Positions 8,921 to 20,571 of a stretch of 64,000 nucleotides of DNA are shown here, in pieces (the stretch's first letter is position 1; each line of letters opens with the position of its first letter). A model generated the notes under the pieces. That model was given only the letters and a program-made list of their open reading frames with translations, made no database searches and was not told where the DNA came from. Source of the stretch: Brevundimonas subvibrioides ATCC 15264. GTDB lineage: Bacteria > Pseudomonadota > Alphaproteobacteria > Caulobacterales > Caulobacteraceae. The translations under genes were made by a program, and so were the position numbers. The stretch covers positions 2,294,001 through 2,358,000 of the forward strand of contig NC_014375.1 in assembly GCF_000144605.1 (NCBI RefSeq), read 5' to 3'.

Positions 8921-9376
8921 ATGGCCGCGAAGTTGAAAGTCTTCACCTGGTCCGATGGCTTTCATGCCTTCACCGTGGCCGCCCCGTCCCGTCCGAAGGC
9001 CCTCGCGGCCTGGGGTGTAGATCAGGACCTGTTCAAGACCGGCCTCGCCCACGAGGTGACCGACGATATCGACAGGGCCGCCGCCCTCGCCGCCCCGGGC
9101 GCGGTCGTTACCCGCGGCCTTGCCGTCGACATCGGCAAGACCACCCGCCGCAAGCCGTCGAAGACGCCCATCCCCACCGCACGGGCCCGCAAGCGCGTCG
9201 AAGACCTCGAGGCCCGGCTCGCCGCGCTCGATCTCGAACAGGCCGAAGCGCTCGACGCGCTGACAGCGCGCAGGGTCGAGCTGGACCGCGAAGCGGCCAG
9301 CCTCGAACGCGATCAGTCAAAGGCGCGGGAGGCGCTGAAGCGCGACCTGAAGCGGGCACGCGACGCAGCGCGCTGA
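8921..9376 (+). CDS. Conserved hypothetical protein with C-terminal coiled coil
   Basis: The 151-residue protein begins MAAKLKVFTWSDGFHAFTVAAPSRPKAL, a small globular segment that reads like a compact N-terminal domain. From about residue 85 onward it is a highly charged coiled coil rich in Ala, Glu, Arg and Leu. No signal peptide or membrane helix is seen. I know of no characterised relative. It is convergent with rodA, whose stop follows immediately, so no terminator fits between them. Confidence 0.7.
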   Translation: MAAKLKVFTWSDGFHAFTVAAPSRPKALAAWGVDQDLFKTGLAHEVTDDIDRAAALAAPGAVVTRGLAVDIGKTTRRKPSKTPIPTARARKRVEDLEARLAALDLEQAEALDALTARRVELDREAASLERDQSKAREALKRDLKRARDAAR

Positions 9377-10534
9377 TCAGATCAGACCGTGGCCCTTGGG
9401 CAGTTCGGCATAGCGGTGCACCCGCGTGGCCATCACCAGACCGAAGCCGATCATCACCGTCAGCATGACCGTGCCGCCATAGCTCAGCAGTGGCATCGGC
9501 ACGCCCACGACCGGGGCCAGACCCATCACCATGGCGCCGTTGATCATCACATAGAGGGCGAACGTCGCCGTCACGCCGGCCGAGGCCATGCGGCCGAAAT
9601 GGCTGTGCGACAGCGAGGCGATCCTGAGCGCGATCAGGATGATGGCGATGTAGCAGAGCAGGATCGAGAAAGATCCGACGAAGCCGAACTCCTCCGAGAC
9701 CGCCGAGAAAATGAAGTCGGTCTGTTTCTCGGGCAGGAACTCCAGCTGGCTCTGGCTGCCCAGGCCGTAACCCTTGCCCAGCAGACCGCCGGACCCCAGC
9801 GCGATCTTGGACTGGGTGATGTGGTAGCCGGTCCCCGACGGATCGCTCTCGGGCGACAGGAAGGTCAGCACCCGGTGTCGCTGATATTCATGCATGCCGA
9901 ACATCACATATGGCGGAACGAATGCCGCCAGGGCCGCCGCCGCGGCCGCCATGATCTTCCAGCTCAGACCCGCCATGAACATCATGGCCGCGCCCGTCAG
10001 ACCGATCAGCATGGCCGTGCCCAGATCCGGCTGGTGCGCCACGAGCGCGAACGGCAGGCCGATGATGCCGATGGGGAAGATCAGCTTCCAGCTGAACCGG
10101 GCATCCTGGGCCGAGGCACCATGATACCAGCGGGCCAGGGCCAGCACGACGCCGATCTTCATGATCTCGGAGGGCTGGATGCGCGTGAACCCCAGGTTCA
10201 GCCAGCGGGTGGCACCCATGGCCGTGTAGCCCAGGCCCGGGATCTCGATCAGCGCCAGCATCAGAAGGGCCAGGCCGTAGACCACATACGCCGAACCGAA
10301 CCAGATCCGCATGCTGACCATCGACAGCGCCAGCATGATCGCCAGGCACACGCCGAACCGGATCAGGTGATTGGCGGCCCACGGCTCCCACGCGCCGCCG
10401 GCAACGGAATACAGCATGGCACCACCGATCCCCGCCACCGTGCAGAGCAGGGCCGCGAACCGCCAGTCGATCTCACCGATCTTGACCGACAGCCGGTCGC
10501 GTTCACCGGGGCGTGTGAGGGCCGAGGACGTCAT
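9377..10534 (-). CDS. rodA: Rod shape-determining protein RodA (SEDS glycosyltransferase)
   Basis: The 385-residue polytopic membrane protein is a SEDS-family peptidoglycan glycosyltransferase that polymerises lipid II for sidewall growth. Diagnostic wording includes ATRWLNLGFTRIQPSEIMKI, the HQPDLGTAM segment that holds the conserved catalytic-loop aspartate, PEKQTDFIFSAVSEEFGFVG and the terminal VPMPLLSYGGT. Its start overlaps the mrdA stop in a 4-bp ATGA, implying coupled translation with its partner transpeptidase PBP2. It is the last gene of the mreB-mreC-mreD-mrdA-rodA group. Confidence 0.96.
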   Translation of the reverse strand: MTSSALTRPGERDRLSVKIGEIDWRFAALLCTVAGIGGAMLYSVAGGAWEPWAANHLIRFGVCLAIMLALSMVSMRIWFGSAYVVYGLALLMLALIEIPGLGYTAMGATRWLNLGFTRIQPSEIMKIGVVLALARWYHGASAQDARFSWKLIFPIGIIGLPFALVAHQPDLGTAMLIGLTGAAMMFMAGLSWKIMAAAAAALAAFVPPYVMFGMHEYQRHRVLTFLSPESDPSGTGYHITQSKIALGSGGLLGKGYGLGSQSQLEFLPEKQTDFIFSAVSEEFGFVGSFSILLCYIAIILIALRIASLSHSHFGRMASAGVTATFALYVMINGAMVMGLAPVVGVPMPLLSYGGTVMLTVMIGFGLVMATRVHRYAELPKGHGLI

Positions 10535-12591
10535 CTGGGTTCCGACAGATAGGGGCGCGGCCCGGTGGTCGCGGTCGGCGCGGCGCGCGGCGGTGTCTGC
10601 ACCGTGGTGGCCGGTGCATCCGGTTCGGGGGCGGCACCGAAGGCCTCGTCGTCACCGAGGGCGGCTCCCTCGGCCGCAGGCGGCAGCGGCCGTTCGATCC
10701 GGGCGCGCATCTCGGGATCCTTCAGCAGGACCGTGCGCATGATCTCTCGGGCGCGGGGTGCCGCTGCGGTCGATCCGGCCAGACCCCCGTGCTCCACGAT
10801 GACCGCGATGCCGTAGCGCGGCGCGTCGACCGGCGCGAAGGCGACGAACAGGTTGTGGTCCTTCAGCGCCCAGCCCACGCTGCTGCTGGAGCGGGAGGCG
10901 ACGTTGTCATAGCTGCGGACCTGGGCCGTCCCGGTCTTGCCCGCCATCTGGATATCGCCCAGCCCCAGCTGGCTCTGGCGATAGGCGCCGCCCGACCGGT
11001 CGTTGGCCACCGCGACCATCCCCTGGCGCACGACGTCCATATGCTCGCGCGAGAACGGCAGGTCAGGCACCGCGGCCCCGGACGGCCGATCGACGCCGCC
11101 GACCGACTTGATGAGGCGCGGCTGCAGCGCCTTCACGCCGTTGGCGATCCGCGACACCATGACGGCGAGTTGCAGGGCCGTCACGTTGACGTCGCCCTGC
11201 CCGATCGCGACCGACAGCGTTTCGCCCGGATACCAGGTGCGCGAATCCGGGTTCGGATTGTCCTTGTTATATTCCGCCTTCCACGCCCGGCTGGGGATCG
11301 AGCCCGTCTTCTGGTTGCCGACCCCGATGTCGAAGGTCTGCATGAAGCCGATCTTGCGCGCCGCATCGTGGATCCCGTCCACGCCCGCGCGATTGCACAT
11401 GTGGTAGAAATAGACGTCGCAGCTGTTCTTGATCGCGTCGTGCATGTCCTGAGGACCGTGCCCGCTGCGGCTCCAGCACCGGAAGGTCCGGTTGCCGAAG
11501 CGGTAGCCGCCGCCGCAGTTGACCCGTTCGGTCGGATCGACGCCCGCCTCCAGCAACGCCAGCGACGTGGTCAGCTTGAAGGTCGAACCGGGGTGGAAGA
11601 CGCCCCCGATCGCCTTGTCCAGCAAAGGCTTGCGCTCGTAATCGGACAGCGCGCGATAGGTTGCGGTGGGCACGCCGCTGACGAAGAGGTTCGGGTCGAA
11701 CGACGGTGCCGAGGTCATGCACAGGATGTCGCCGTTGCGGATGTCCATCACGACGCAGCCGCCGCTTTCCTCGCCGAAGACCTCCAGGGCCCGGTTCTGG
11801 ACGTCCGCATCCAGCGTCAGGACGACGTCCTTGCCCGGCACCGCCGGCCGCGATCCACCGACGTCCTCGGCCACGACGCGGCCACGGGCGTCGACCTCGA
11901 CACGCGTGCCGCCCGCCTCGCCGCGCAGATCGGAATCGAGCGCCTTCTCCACGCCGGACCGGCCGATGCGGAAGCCGGGGTTGTAGAGGATCTGCGGAAC
12001 CTCCTCGCCGCGGTCCTTGATCGCCTGGACGTCGCGATCGGAGACCTTGGCGACGTACCCGATGACGTGGGCGAACGATCCGCCGAACGGATAGAAGCGC
12101 GCCTCGTTCATGTCGGCCATCACGCCCGGCAGTTCGGGCGCATAGATGTTTACCTTGGCAAACTCCTCCCAGGTCAGGTCGCTCTTGACCGGCACGGGGC
12201 TGAAGCGGGGTGCCGCGTTCACATCCCGGATGATGGCCCGACGCCGGTCGACCGTATCGGGCAACAGCCGGCCCAGCAGGTCCAGGGTCTGGTCCAGATC
12301 CTTGGTTTCGTCGCGCACGACCAGGACGCGGAAACTGGGCCGGTTTCCGGCGATGACCACCCCGTTCCGGTCCAGGATTCGTCCCCGCGGAGGCGGCACG
12401 AGCCGGAAGTTGAACTGGTTGTTGGTGGCCAGGGTCGCATATTCCTCAGCCTGAACGACCTGCAGCTGGGCCAGGCGGACCGTCAGGGCGGTGATGCCCA
12501 GCGCCGTCAGCCCGCCGACCACGAAGGTCCGGCGCAGGAACGAGCCCTGACGCTCGTTGACGTCGGAAAAGAAGATCGAAGGCTCGCTCAT
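10531..12591 (-). CDS. mrdA: Penicillin-binding protein 2
   Basis: The 686-residue class B PBP crosslinks peptidoglycan during elongation as partner of RodA. It has a single N-terminal membrane helix (about 22-45), a PBP dimerisation/pedestal region, and the transpeptidase domain with GSTFK (S336, K339), the NSCD box (389-392) and KTGTAQ (552-557). The C-terminal tail of about 50 residues is rich in Ala, Pro and Thr. The stop overlaps the rodA start by 4 bp. mreD begins about 70 bp further along, on the same strand. Confidence 0.96.
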   Translation of the reverse strand: MSEPSIFFSDVNERQGSFLRRTFVVGGLTALGITALTVRLAQLQVVQAEEYATLATNNQFNFRLVPPPRGRILDRNGVVIAGNRPSFRVLVVRDETKDLDQTLDLLGRLLPDTVDRRRAIIRDVNAAPRFSPVPVKSDLTWEEFAKVNIYAPELPGVMADMNEARFYPFGGSFAHVIGYVAKVSDRDVQAIKDRGEEVPQILYNPGFRIGRSGVEKALDSDLRGEAGGTRVEVDARGRVVAEDVGGSRPAVPGKDVVLTLDADVQNRALEVFGEESGGCVVMDIRNGDILCMTSAPSFDPNLFVSGVPTATYRALSDYERKPLLDKAIGGVFHPGSTFKLTTSLALLEAGVDPTERVNCGGGYRFGNRTFRCWSRSGHGPQDMHDAIKNSCDVYFYHMCNRAGVDGIHDAARKIGFMQTFDIGVGNQKTGSIPSRAWKAEYNKDNPNPDSRTWYPGETLSVAIGQGDVNVTALQLAVMVSRIANGVKALQPRLIKSVGGVDRPSGAAVPDLPFSREHMDVVRQGMVAVANDRSGGAYRQSQLGLGDIQMAGKTGTAQVRSYDNVASRSSSSVGWALKDHNLFVAFAPVDAPRYGIAVIVEHGGLAGSTAAAPRAREIMRTVLLKDPEMRARIERPLPPAAEGAALGDDEAFGAAPEPDAPATTVQTPPRAAPTATTGPRPYLSEPR

Positions 12592-12658
12592 CCTGCTTCA
12601 CTCCTGGCAGGAGCTTTGCAGGACGGTCCCCATCCTTCGTAGCCTTGGCGTAGCAGGA

Positions 12659-13165
12659 TCATCGGAACCGCACGTCCCCGTCGTCGAACCGCTGGACCAT
12701 CCAGTCGGCGATCGGAAAGAGCAGCAGCGTCGGGATCACCTGACCCAGCAGGGCCAGCAGGCTCGGCGCGCGCCCGGCGTCCAGACTAACCACCAGATAC
12801 GCCAGCAAGAAGGCCCCCACGGTGCAGGTGGCGTACCAGACGAACAGGACCTGGGTCTCCTGTCCCGCCAGCAGGTTGCGGGATCCCAGCACGACGGCAT
12901 AGACCGAAAGCAGACACAGCGGCCACAGGCCCAGGGTCCCGCCCCAGAACATGTCCAGAAAGACGCCCAGACCGAACAGGACCGCCGGGGCCGTCATCGA
13001 CGGGCGGATCAAGGGCCAGGCGAAGGCCAGCACCAGCGGCAGGACCGGCTCGGGCAGCTTCAGGCCGAACAGCTCGACCGGCGTGGCCAGGATCAGGGTC
13101 GCGGCCATGGCGACCAGCGCAGGATAGATCACCCACTGCAGCGGGCCGACGACGCGGACCTGCAT
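12659..13165 (-). CDS. mreD: Rod shape-determining protein MreD
   Basis: The 168-residue protein has five to six membrane helices and sits between mreC and mrdA, the standard place for MreD. The segments PVLPLVLAFAWPLIRPS, GLGVFLDMFWGGTLGLWPL and the terminal WMVQRFDDGD are typical. It is thought to help recruit the elongation complex through MreC. The ATG at 13165 was chosen because it gives a family-like N-terminus and lies 8 bp after the mreC stop; the longer frame runs over mreC. Confidence 0.92.
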   Translation of the reverse strand: MQVRVVGPLQWVIYPALVAMAATLILATPVELFGLKLPEPVLPLVLAFAWPLIRPSMTAPAVLFGLGVFLDMFWGGTLGLWPLCLLSVYAVVLGSRNLLAGQETQVLFVWYATCTVGAFLLAYLVVSLDAGRAPSLLALLGQVIPTLLLFPIADWMVQRFDDGDVRFR

Positions 13166-13173
13166 CGAGCGTC

Positions 13174-14295
13174 TCACGGCGCACCCGCACCGGCCGGGAG
13201 CGGGACCGGGGCCTCCGTCGTCGGCGGTGGCGCGGCCGGCGTGGCGGTCGCGGGGACCGTCGGGCGGGGACGAGCCGGAGCTGTCGATGGCCTCTCGGTG
13301 CCGGCGTCGGTGGCCGTCGGCGTCCGGGCCCGACGTGCCGCGGCGTCGCCGATGGCGGCGGCCTCGGTGGAATCGGGTGCAGGCGCGGTCGCCAGACCGG
13401 CCAGCGGCGGCGCGTTCAGCGCGTCCGGCGCGACCAGCTGGCCGAAGTCCTGGAACAGCATGACGCGAACATAGTCGATCGCGCCGCGGTCGCTGAACAG
13501 CTTGACCCGCCACGACCCGTCGATGCCGCGCGCCGCGACCCCGATGGGCACGCCGCGCGGAAAGCCGCCGCCGTCTCCGGACGAGAGCACCCGGTCGCCG
13601 GCCTGGACCGAACCGACGCCCCGGACGAACTCCAGCTTCGGATTGCCCGAGCCGTCCCCGGTCAACAGGGCCCGGGCATCCGTGCGATCGATCAGGACCG
13701 GCGTCCGGCTGGCCACGTCAGTCAGCAGCAGCATCCGGCTGACGCCTCCGGTCACGCCGACGATGCGCCCGACCAGCCCCTGCTCGTTGATGACCGGATT
13801 GCCGATCTGGATGCCCTTGCCCGATCCGGCGTCCAGCAGGCGCGCGTTGACGAACGGGCCCCGTGATTCCGACACCGAGCGCGCCGTGGCCAGAGCGACG
13901 ACAGGCTCGGTCCGCAGGCCCAGCATGGCTTCATAGCGGGCATTGACGTTCTTCAGGGCGATCGCCTGGTCGCGCCAGGGCTGGAGCTCTTCCAGCTCCT
14001 TCTTCAGGCGGCGGTTCTCGGACACCGCGAAGAAATAGCCGCCGACATAGTCGGATGCCGCGCCCGCCCAGCGGACCGGCGCTGCGAAGATGCCATTGAT
14101 CGGCCCGGCACCGGCGTCGAAGCCGGCCCGCACGGGACCATAGGCATCGCCGGCGGTGTCATGGCGTCGATCGGCCAGGATCAGCAGGATGGATGCAATG
14201 AGGGCGACCACGACCACGACCGCGGCGGTCCACACCAGCGGCACCTTGAACTGATCGAACGGTCCGTCGCGAAACGCCACGGCCTGCCTTCCCAA
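13174..14295 (-). CDS. mreC: Cell shape-determining protein MreC
   Basis: The 373-residue protein has a short cytoplasmic start, one membrane helix (about 20-42), a periplasmic coiled coil (ENRRLKKELEELQPW) and the double beta-barrel MreC core with VARTPVLIDRTDARALLTGDG-like wording. MreC activates PBP2 and organises the elongasome. The last 70 or so residues are a Pro/Ala/Thr-rich extension after the core, longer than in E. coli but common in Caulobacterales. Two GANTC methylation sites lie at 14299-14303 and 14306-14310, just upstream of the start codon. Confidence 0.95.
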   Translation of the reverse strand: MGRQAVAFRDGPFDQFKVPLVWTAAVVVVVALIASILLILADRRHDTAGDAYGPVRAGFDAGAGPINGIFAAPVRWAGAASDYVGGYFFAVSENRRLKKELEELQPWRDQAIALKNVNARYEAMLGLRTEPVVALATARSVSESRGPFVNARLLDAGSGKGIQIGNPVINEQGLVGRIVGVTGGVSRMLLLTDVASRTPVLIDRTDARALLTGDGSGNPKLEFVRGVGSVQAGDRVLSSGDGGGFPRGVPIGVAARGIDGSWRVKLFSDRGAIDYVRVMLFQDFGQLVAPDALNAPPLAGLATAPAPDSTEAAAIGDAAARRARTPTATDAGTERPSTAPARPRPTVPATATPAAPPPTTEAPVPLPAGAGAP

Positions 14296-14375
14296 AAAGA
14301 GTCAGAATCGGCGGGACGCCCCCCGCCGCTGTGCGCAGCCTATCGCAAAAAGCGGGCCACAATGAAACCGGCGAA

Positions 14376-14405
14376 TTCGCTGCAATCACGGGGATTTGCA
14401 GCGAA
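14376..14405. promoter_or_regulatory. Perfect 10-bp hairpin between mreB and mreC
   Basis: Downstream of the mreB stop the two arms TTCGCTGCAA (14376-14385) and TTGCAGCGAA (14396-14405) form a perfect inverted repeat with a 10-nt loop. No T-run follows in the mreB direction, so it is not a classical intrinsic terminator. It may be an mRNA-stabilising or attenuating hairpin that raises mreB over mreC. Confidence 0.6.
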
Positions 14406-14419
14406 GCCGGCGAACCGGC

Positions 14420-15469
<1,050 letters not shown>

Positions 15470-15698
15470 TTACCGTTCGGTTGGGGCCTTCAAGGCGCTG
15501 CAAATCAACCGGCTTCGGCGACGCCCCACCCGATGCGTATCCCCACACGCTTCGGGTTTCCTGATCGTCCTCGCCTGACCGGCTGTGCGCTCGTTTGCCC
15601 GCATGGACTGGCGAATACAAGCCCCGATACCGCGCGAAGCCTCTGTCTCGATCACGACCAAGTGACGGCTACGCTTGGCTTTTCGCGCCGTGTTTTGA

Positions 15699-16310
15699 TC
15701 AGACCGCCTGAAGACCCTCGGCGGCCAGCACCCGCTGCACGGCCGGCCGGACCTGAACGCGGTCAAGGTGGTCGTTCAGCCTGGCAAAACGCGTCCCGTC
15801 CAGGATCCCGGCCTGGCGCGCCCAGCGCGTGAAGACCGAGAGATATCCGTCGGCGACGGTGTAGTCGGCGCCCATCGCCCAGGGCGAACCCAGCAGCGAA
15901 TCCTCCACCACGCCGAGCTTGGCCAGGGTCAGTTTCAGCGCGGCGTCCCGGGCCTCGCCCTCAAGCCCGGCATAGAGCAGTTGCCCCATCGCAGGGTGCA
16001 CCGAGGACGCCAGATAGCCGTTGAACGCCTGCATCCGCCCGAACGCGTAGCTGTCATCATTGGGGGCCAGGTTCGCCTCCGGATAGGTCTGGGCGACATA
16101 TCCCATGATGACCAGGTTCTGGGTCAGGGGTCCGCGGTCCGTCATCAGGGCCGGTGTCGAGCCGGCCGGATTGATGGCAAGGAACTCCGGGGTCTTTTGC
16201 TCGCCGGCGCGCAGGTTGACCGCCTGGATCTCGTAGTCGGCTCCCGCCTCCTCCAGCGCGATGTGTGACGCGAGGGCACAGGCTCCGGGCGAGTAATAGA
16301 GCTTCAGCAT
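15699..16310 (-). CDS. Glutathione S-transferase family protein
   Basis: The 203-residue protein begins MLKLYYSPGACALASHIALEEAG, the thioredoxin-fold start of beta-class bacterial GSTs. It continues with NPAGSTPALMTDRGPLTQNLVIMGYVA, which contains the cis-Pro and glutathione-binding segment. The second half is the all-helical domain. It conjugates or reduces with glutathione in the cytoplasm; its substrate is unknown. The ATG at 16310 has a GGAGA ribosome site about 7 bp upstream and is preferred to the in-frame ATG at 16331. Confidence 0.9.
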   Translation of the reverse strand: MLKLYYSPGACALASHIALEEAGADYEIQAVNLRAGEQKTPEFLAINPAGSTPALMTDRGPLTQNLVIMGYVAQTYPEANLAPNDDSYAFGRMQAFNGYLASSVHPAMGQLLYAGLEGEARDAALKLTLAKLGVVEDSLLGSPWAMGADYTVADGYLSVFTRWARQAGILDGTRFARLNDHLDRVQVRPAVQRVLAAEGLQAV

Positions 16311-16366
16311 GACGGTATCTCCGTGGTCCACGCAGGCCTGATAGGCCAGGTCGCCATTCGCAACAA

Positions 16367-18402
<2,036 letters not shown>

Positions 18403-18408
18403 CGGGGG

Positions 18409-19449
18409 CTAGCTGGCCCGGCTGACGGCGAAATCGGCCAGGCGTTCCAGCGCGGCTTTCCATTCGCCGTTCGGCAACACGCCCAGGGCGGTCTTGGCGG
18501 CGTCGGCATACTCTCCGGCCGCATCCAGGGTCGCTGACACGGCCCCCGTCCCCACGATCAGCTCGCGCGCGCGCCGGAAATCGTCGTCGGTCCGCTGGTT
18601 GCCGTTGATCGTGCGGTCCCAGAACGCATCCTCGCGGCCCCGGGTGCGCGCCACGGCCAGCAGAAGCGGCATGGTGACCTTGCCTTCGCGGAAGTCGTCG
18701 CCGGCGTTCTTGCCGAGGGCCTCGGACGAGCCGCCGTAGTCCAGTGCATCATCCGCCAACTGGAACGCCAGGCCGAGGTTCAGGCCGTAGGACCGCAGGG
18801 CCGAGGTCGTTTTCGGGTCCGCGCCCACGCCCACGGCACCCGATTCGGCGGCCGCGGCGAAGAGCTCGGCCGTCTTGGCCGAGATGATCCGCAGATAGGT
18901 TTCCTGGTCCAGATTGAGGTCGTGGGCCCGCGTCAGCTGCAGCACCTCGCCCTGGGCGATGACGCTGGACGCCTGGGCCAGGATGCCCAGCGCCCGGATC
19001 TGGTCGGTCTCGACCATCAGCTCGAAGGCGCGCGCGAACAGGAAGTCGCCGACCAGCACGCTGGTGGCCGATCCCCAGATCAGGTGCGCCGCCACCTTGC
19101 CGCGTCGCCGCTCCGAGCCGTCGACGACGTCGTCGTGCAGCAGGGTCGCCGTGTGAATGAACTCGACCGAGGCCGCCAGCTTCAGCGCCGCAGTCAGGTC
19201 GGCGTCAGGGCGGTCAGCCGTGGCCGATCGGGCCGCGGCGATGGTCAGCAGGGGGCGCAGGCGCTTTCCGCCTGCGGAGACGATGTGCTCGGCCAGCAGC
19301 GGGATGACCGGGACGCTGGACTGCATACGGTCCAGGATCAGGGCGTCGACCGCCGCCATGTCGACCTTGGCCAGCCGGGCCAGGGCCTCGGCATCGCCCC
19401 GGTCCCGCGTGGGGTGGGCTCGGGGCGCGGTCAAAGTGACGGCATCCAA
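18409..19449 (-). CDS. Polyprenyl diphosphate synthase (octaprenyl/decaprenyl type)
   Basis: The 346-residue trans-prenyltransferase builds the isoprenoid tail of ubiquinone. It contains the first aspartate-rich motif HTATLLHDDVVDGSERRRG and the second motif FQLADDALDYGG. GGKRLRPLL near residue 75 is the substrate-binding start typical of the long-chain branch (IspB/DPS). It is convergent with the aminotransferase gene, with 6 bp between stops, and divergent from the methyltransferase gene. The exact chain length cannot be read from sequence. Confidence 0.93.
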   Translation of the reverse strand: MDAVTLTAPRAHPTRDRGDAEALARLAKVDMAAVDALILDRMQSSVPVIPLLAEHIVSAGGKRLRPLLTIAAARSATADRPDADLTAALKLAASVEFIHTATLLHDDVVDGSERRRGKVAAHLIWGSATSVLVGDFLFARAFELMVETDQIRALGILAQASSVIAQGEVLQLTRAHDLNLDQETYLRIISAKTAELFAAAAESGAVGVGADPKTTSALRSYGLNLGLAFQLADDALDYGGSSEALGKNAGDDFREGKVTMPLLLAVARTRGREDAFWDRTINGNQRTDDDFRRARELIVGTGAVSATLDAAGEYADAAKTALGVLPNGEWKAALERLADFAVSRAS

Positions 19450-19565
19450 CGGAAATCTCTCTCAAACGCGGTCCCGGGGAGGATGGCACCGCTTCTTTAT
19501 CGCGCCCGCTTGCAGCAAACCGATCCGCCGGACAATGGTGACGCCACCATGAGGGGTCAAGCCGC

Positions 19566-20330
19566 GTGACCGTCGCATCACCACCGCCCGAGGCCGCACT
19601 GCCCGTGGAGAACGCCCTGCTGGGGGGAAAGGTTCGCCTGCTGCAGGCCGCAGACGGGTATCGCGCCGGCATGGATGCGGCCCTGCTGGCAGCGGCGGTC
19701 GTGGCGAAACCGGGCGAGCGGGTGCTGGAGGCGGGTTGCGGCGTCGGGGCGGTCCTGACCCAGATCGCGGCGCGGCGGCCGGGCGTCGTCGTCACCGGCG
19801 TCGAACGGGACCCGGCGGCGGTCGCTCTGGGCGCGTGCAACGTCGGGCTCAACGCGCTGCAAGACAGGATGGCCGTCGTGCAGGCCGATGTGGCCGGTGG
19901 CTTCGCCGCGCTCGGCCGCGAGCGATTCGACTGGGCCGTCAGCAATCCCCCCTTCTTCGACGACGAGGCCGCCCTGCGGGCGCCCTCCCCCGCCAAGCGC
20001 GGGGCCTGGATCGCCGACGACGGTCTGGCCGTGTGGATCCGGTTTCTGAGCGACGGCGCGCGCGACGGGGGCCGCATCGTCGTGATTCACCGGGCCGACC
20101 GGCTGGCGGATCTGCTGGCCTTGCTGGGCGAGCGGTGCGGTTCGTTCGCGATCCGCCCGATCCAGCCCTTCGCCGACCAGGCCGCGAAACGGGTCCTGGT
20201 GCAGGCGGTCCGCGGAGGAAAGGCCCCTCTGCGCCTGTTGCCCGCGCTGGTGCTGCATGATCGATCCGGTGCCAAACACGCCCCGGAGGCCGAGGCGATC
20301 CTGAGGGGCGAGACCGGCCTGGGCTTCTAG
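19566..20330 (+). CDS. TrmN6-like adenine N6-methyltransferase
   Basis: The 254-residue protein is a SAM-dependent methyltransferase with VLEAGCGVGAVL as the SAM-binding motif and the catalytic N6-adenine motif NPPFF. The following DDEAALRAPSPAKRGAW segment matches the tRNA1(Val) A37 N6-methyltransferase (YfiC/TrmN6) group. The gene starts with GTG at 19566, preceded by GAGGGG at 19551-19556; the ATG at 19549 is in another frame. The tRNA target is inferred from the family. Confidence 0.82.
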   Translation: MTVASPPPEAALPVENALLGGKVRLLQAADGYRAGMDAALLAAAVVAKPGERVLEAGCGVGAVLTQIAARRPGVVVTGVERDPAAVALGACNVGLNALQDRMAVVQADVAGGFAALGRERFDWAVSNPPFFDDEAALRAPSPAKRGAWIADDGLAVWIRFLSDGARDGGRIVVIHRADRLADLLALLGERCGSFAIRPIQPFADQAAKRVLVQAVRGGKAPLRLLPALVLHDRSGAKHAPEAEAILRGETGLGF

Positions 20331-20352
20331 ATCCGCAGGGCGCGGGCCCGGA

Positions 20353-20436
20353 GAGTCCAGAGAGTCCAGGTCGTCCAAGCCTCTGCTTTCCCTAGGGAAT
20401 GGGCTGGACTCGTGCTCGAGACAGTCCAGTGGAGTC
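20353..20436. repeat. Cluster of AGTCCAG repeats with four GANTC sites
   Basis: Between the methyltransferase and amidohydrolase genes, the heptamer AGTCCAG occurs three times direct (20354, 20363, 20423) and once inverted (20404-20410). Overlapping these are four GANTC sites at 20353-20357, 20362-20366, 20407-20411 and 20432-20436. GANTC is the CcrM methylation site of Caulobacterales and is normally sparse, so four within 84 bp is unusual. It could be a cell-cycle-responsive promoter element for the gene at 20572, but no function is proven. Confidence 0.6.
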
Positions 20437-20571
20437 CCGATCGCATTCCCTTCCTTTCCGACAGCGCGCCCGGAGCGGACGTTCGGAAGACCCTGACACG
20501 GTCCTGCGTCAAACCCGGTCGCAGGCGTCACGCCGGTTGCGCTGTCCCACGTCCCACGCTTGTCTGCCCAC

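Noticed and set aside
8690..9052. Minus-strand frame before the 8921 gene
   Set aside because: It overlaps the well-supported coiled-coil gene and shows no ribosome site or family, although part of it reads protein-like.
10789..12642. 617-codon open frame antisense to mrdA
   Set aside because: It mirrors the PBP2 gene, has no motif and would overlap the whole transpeptidase gene.
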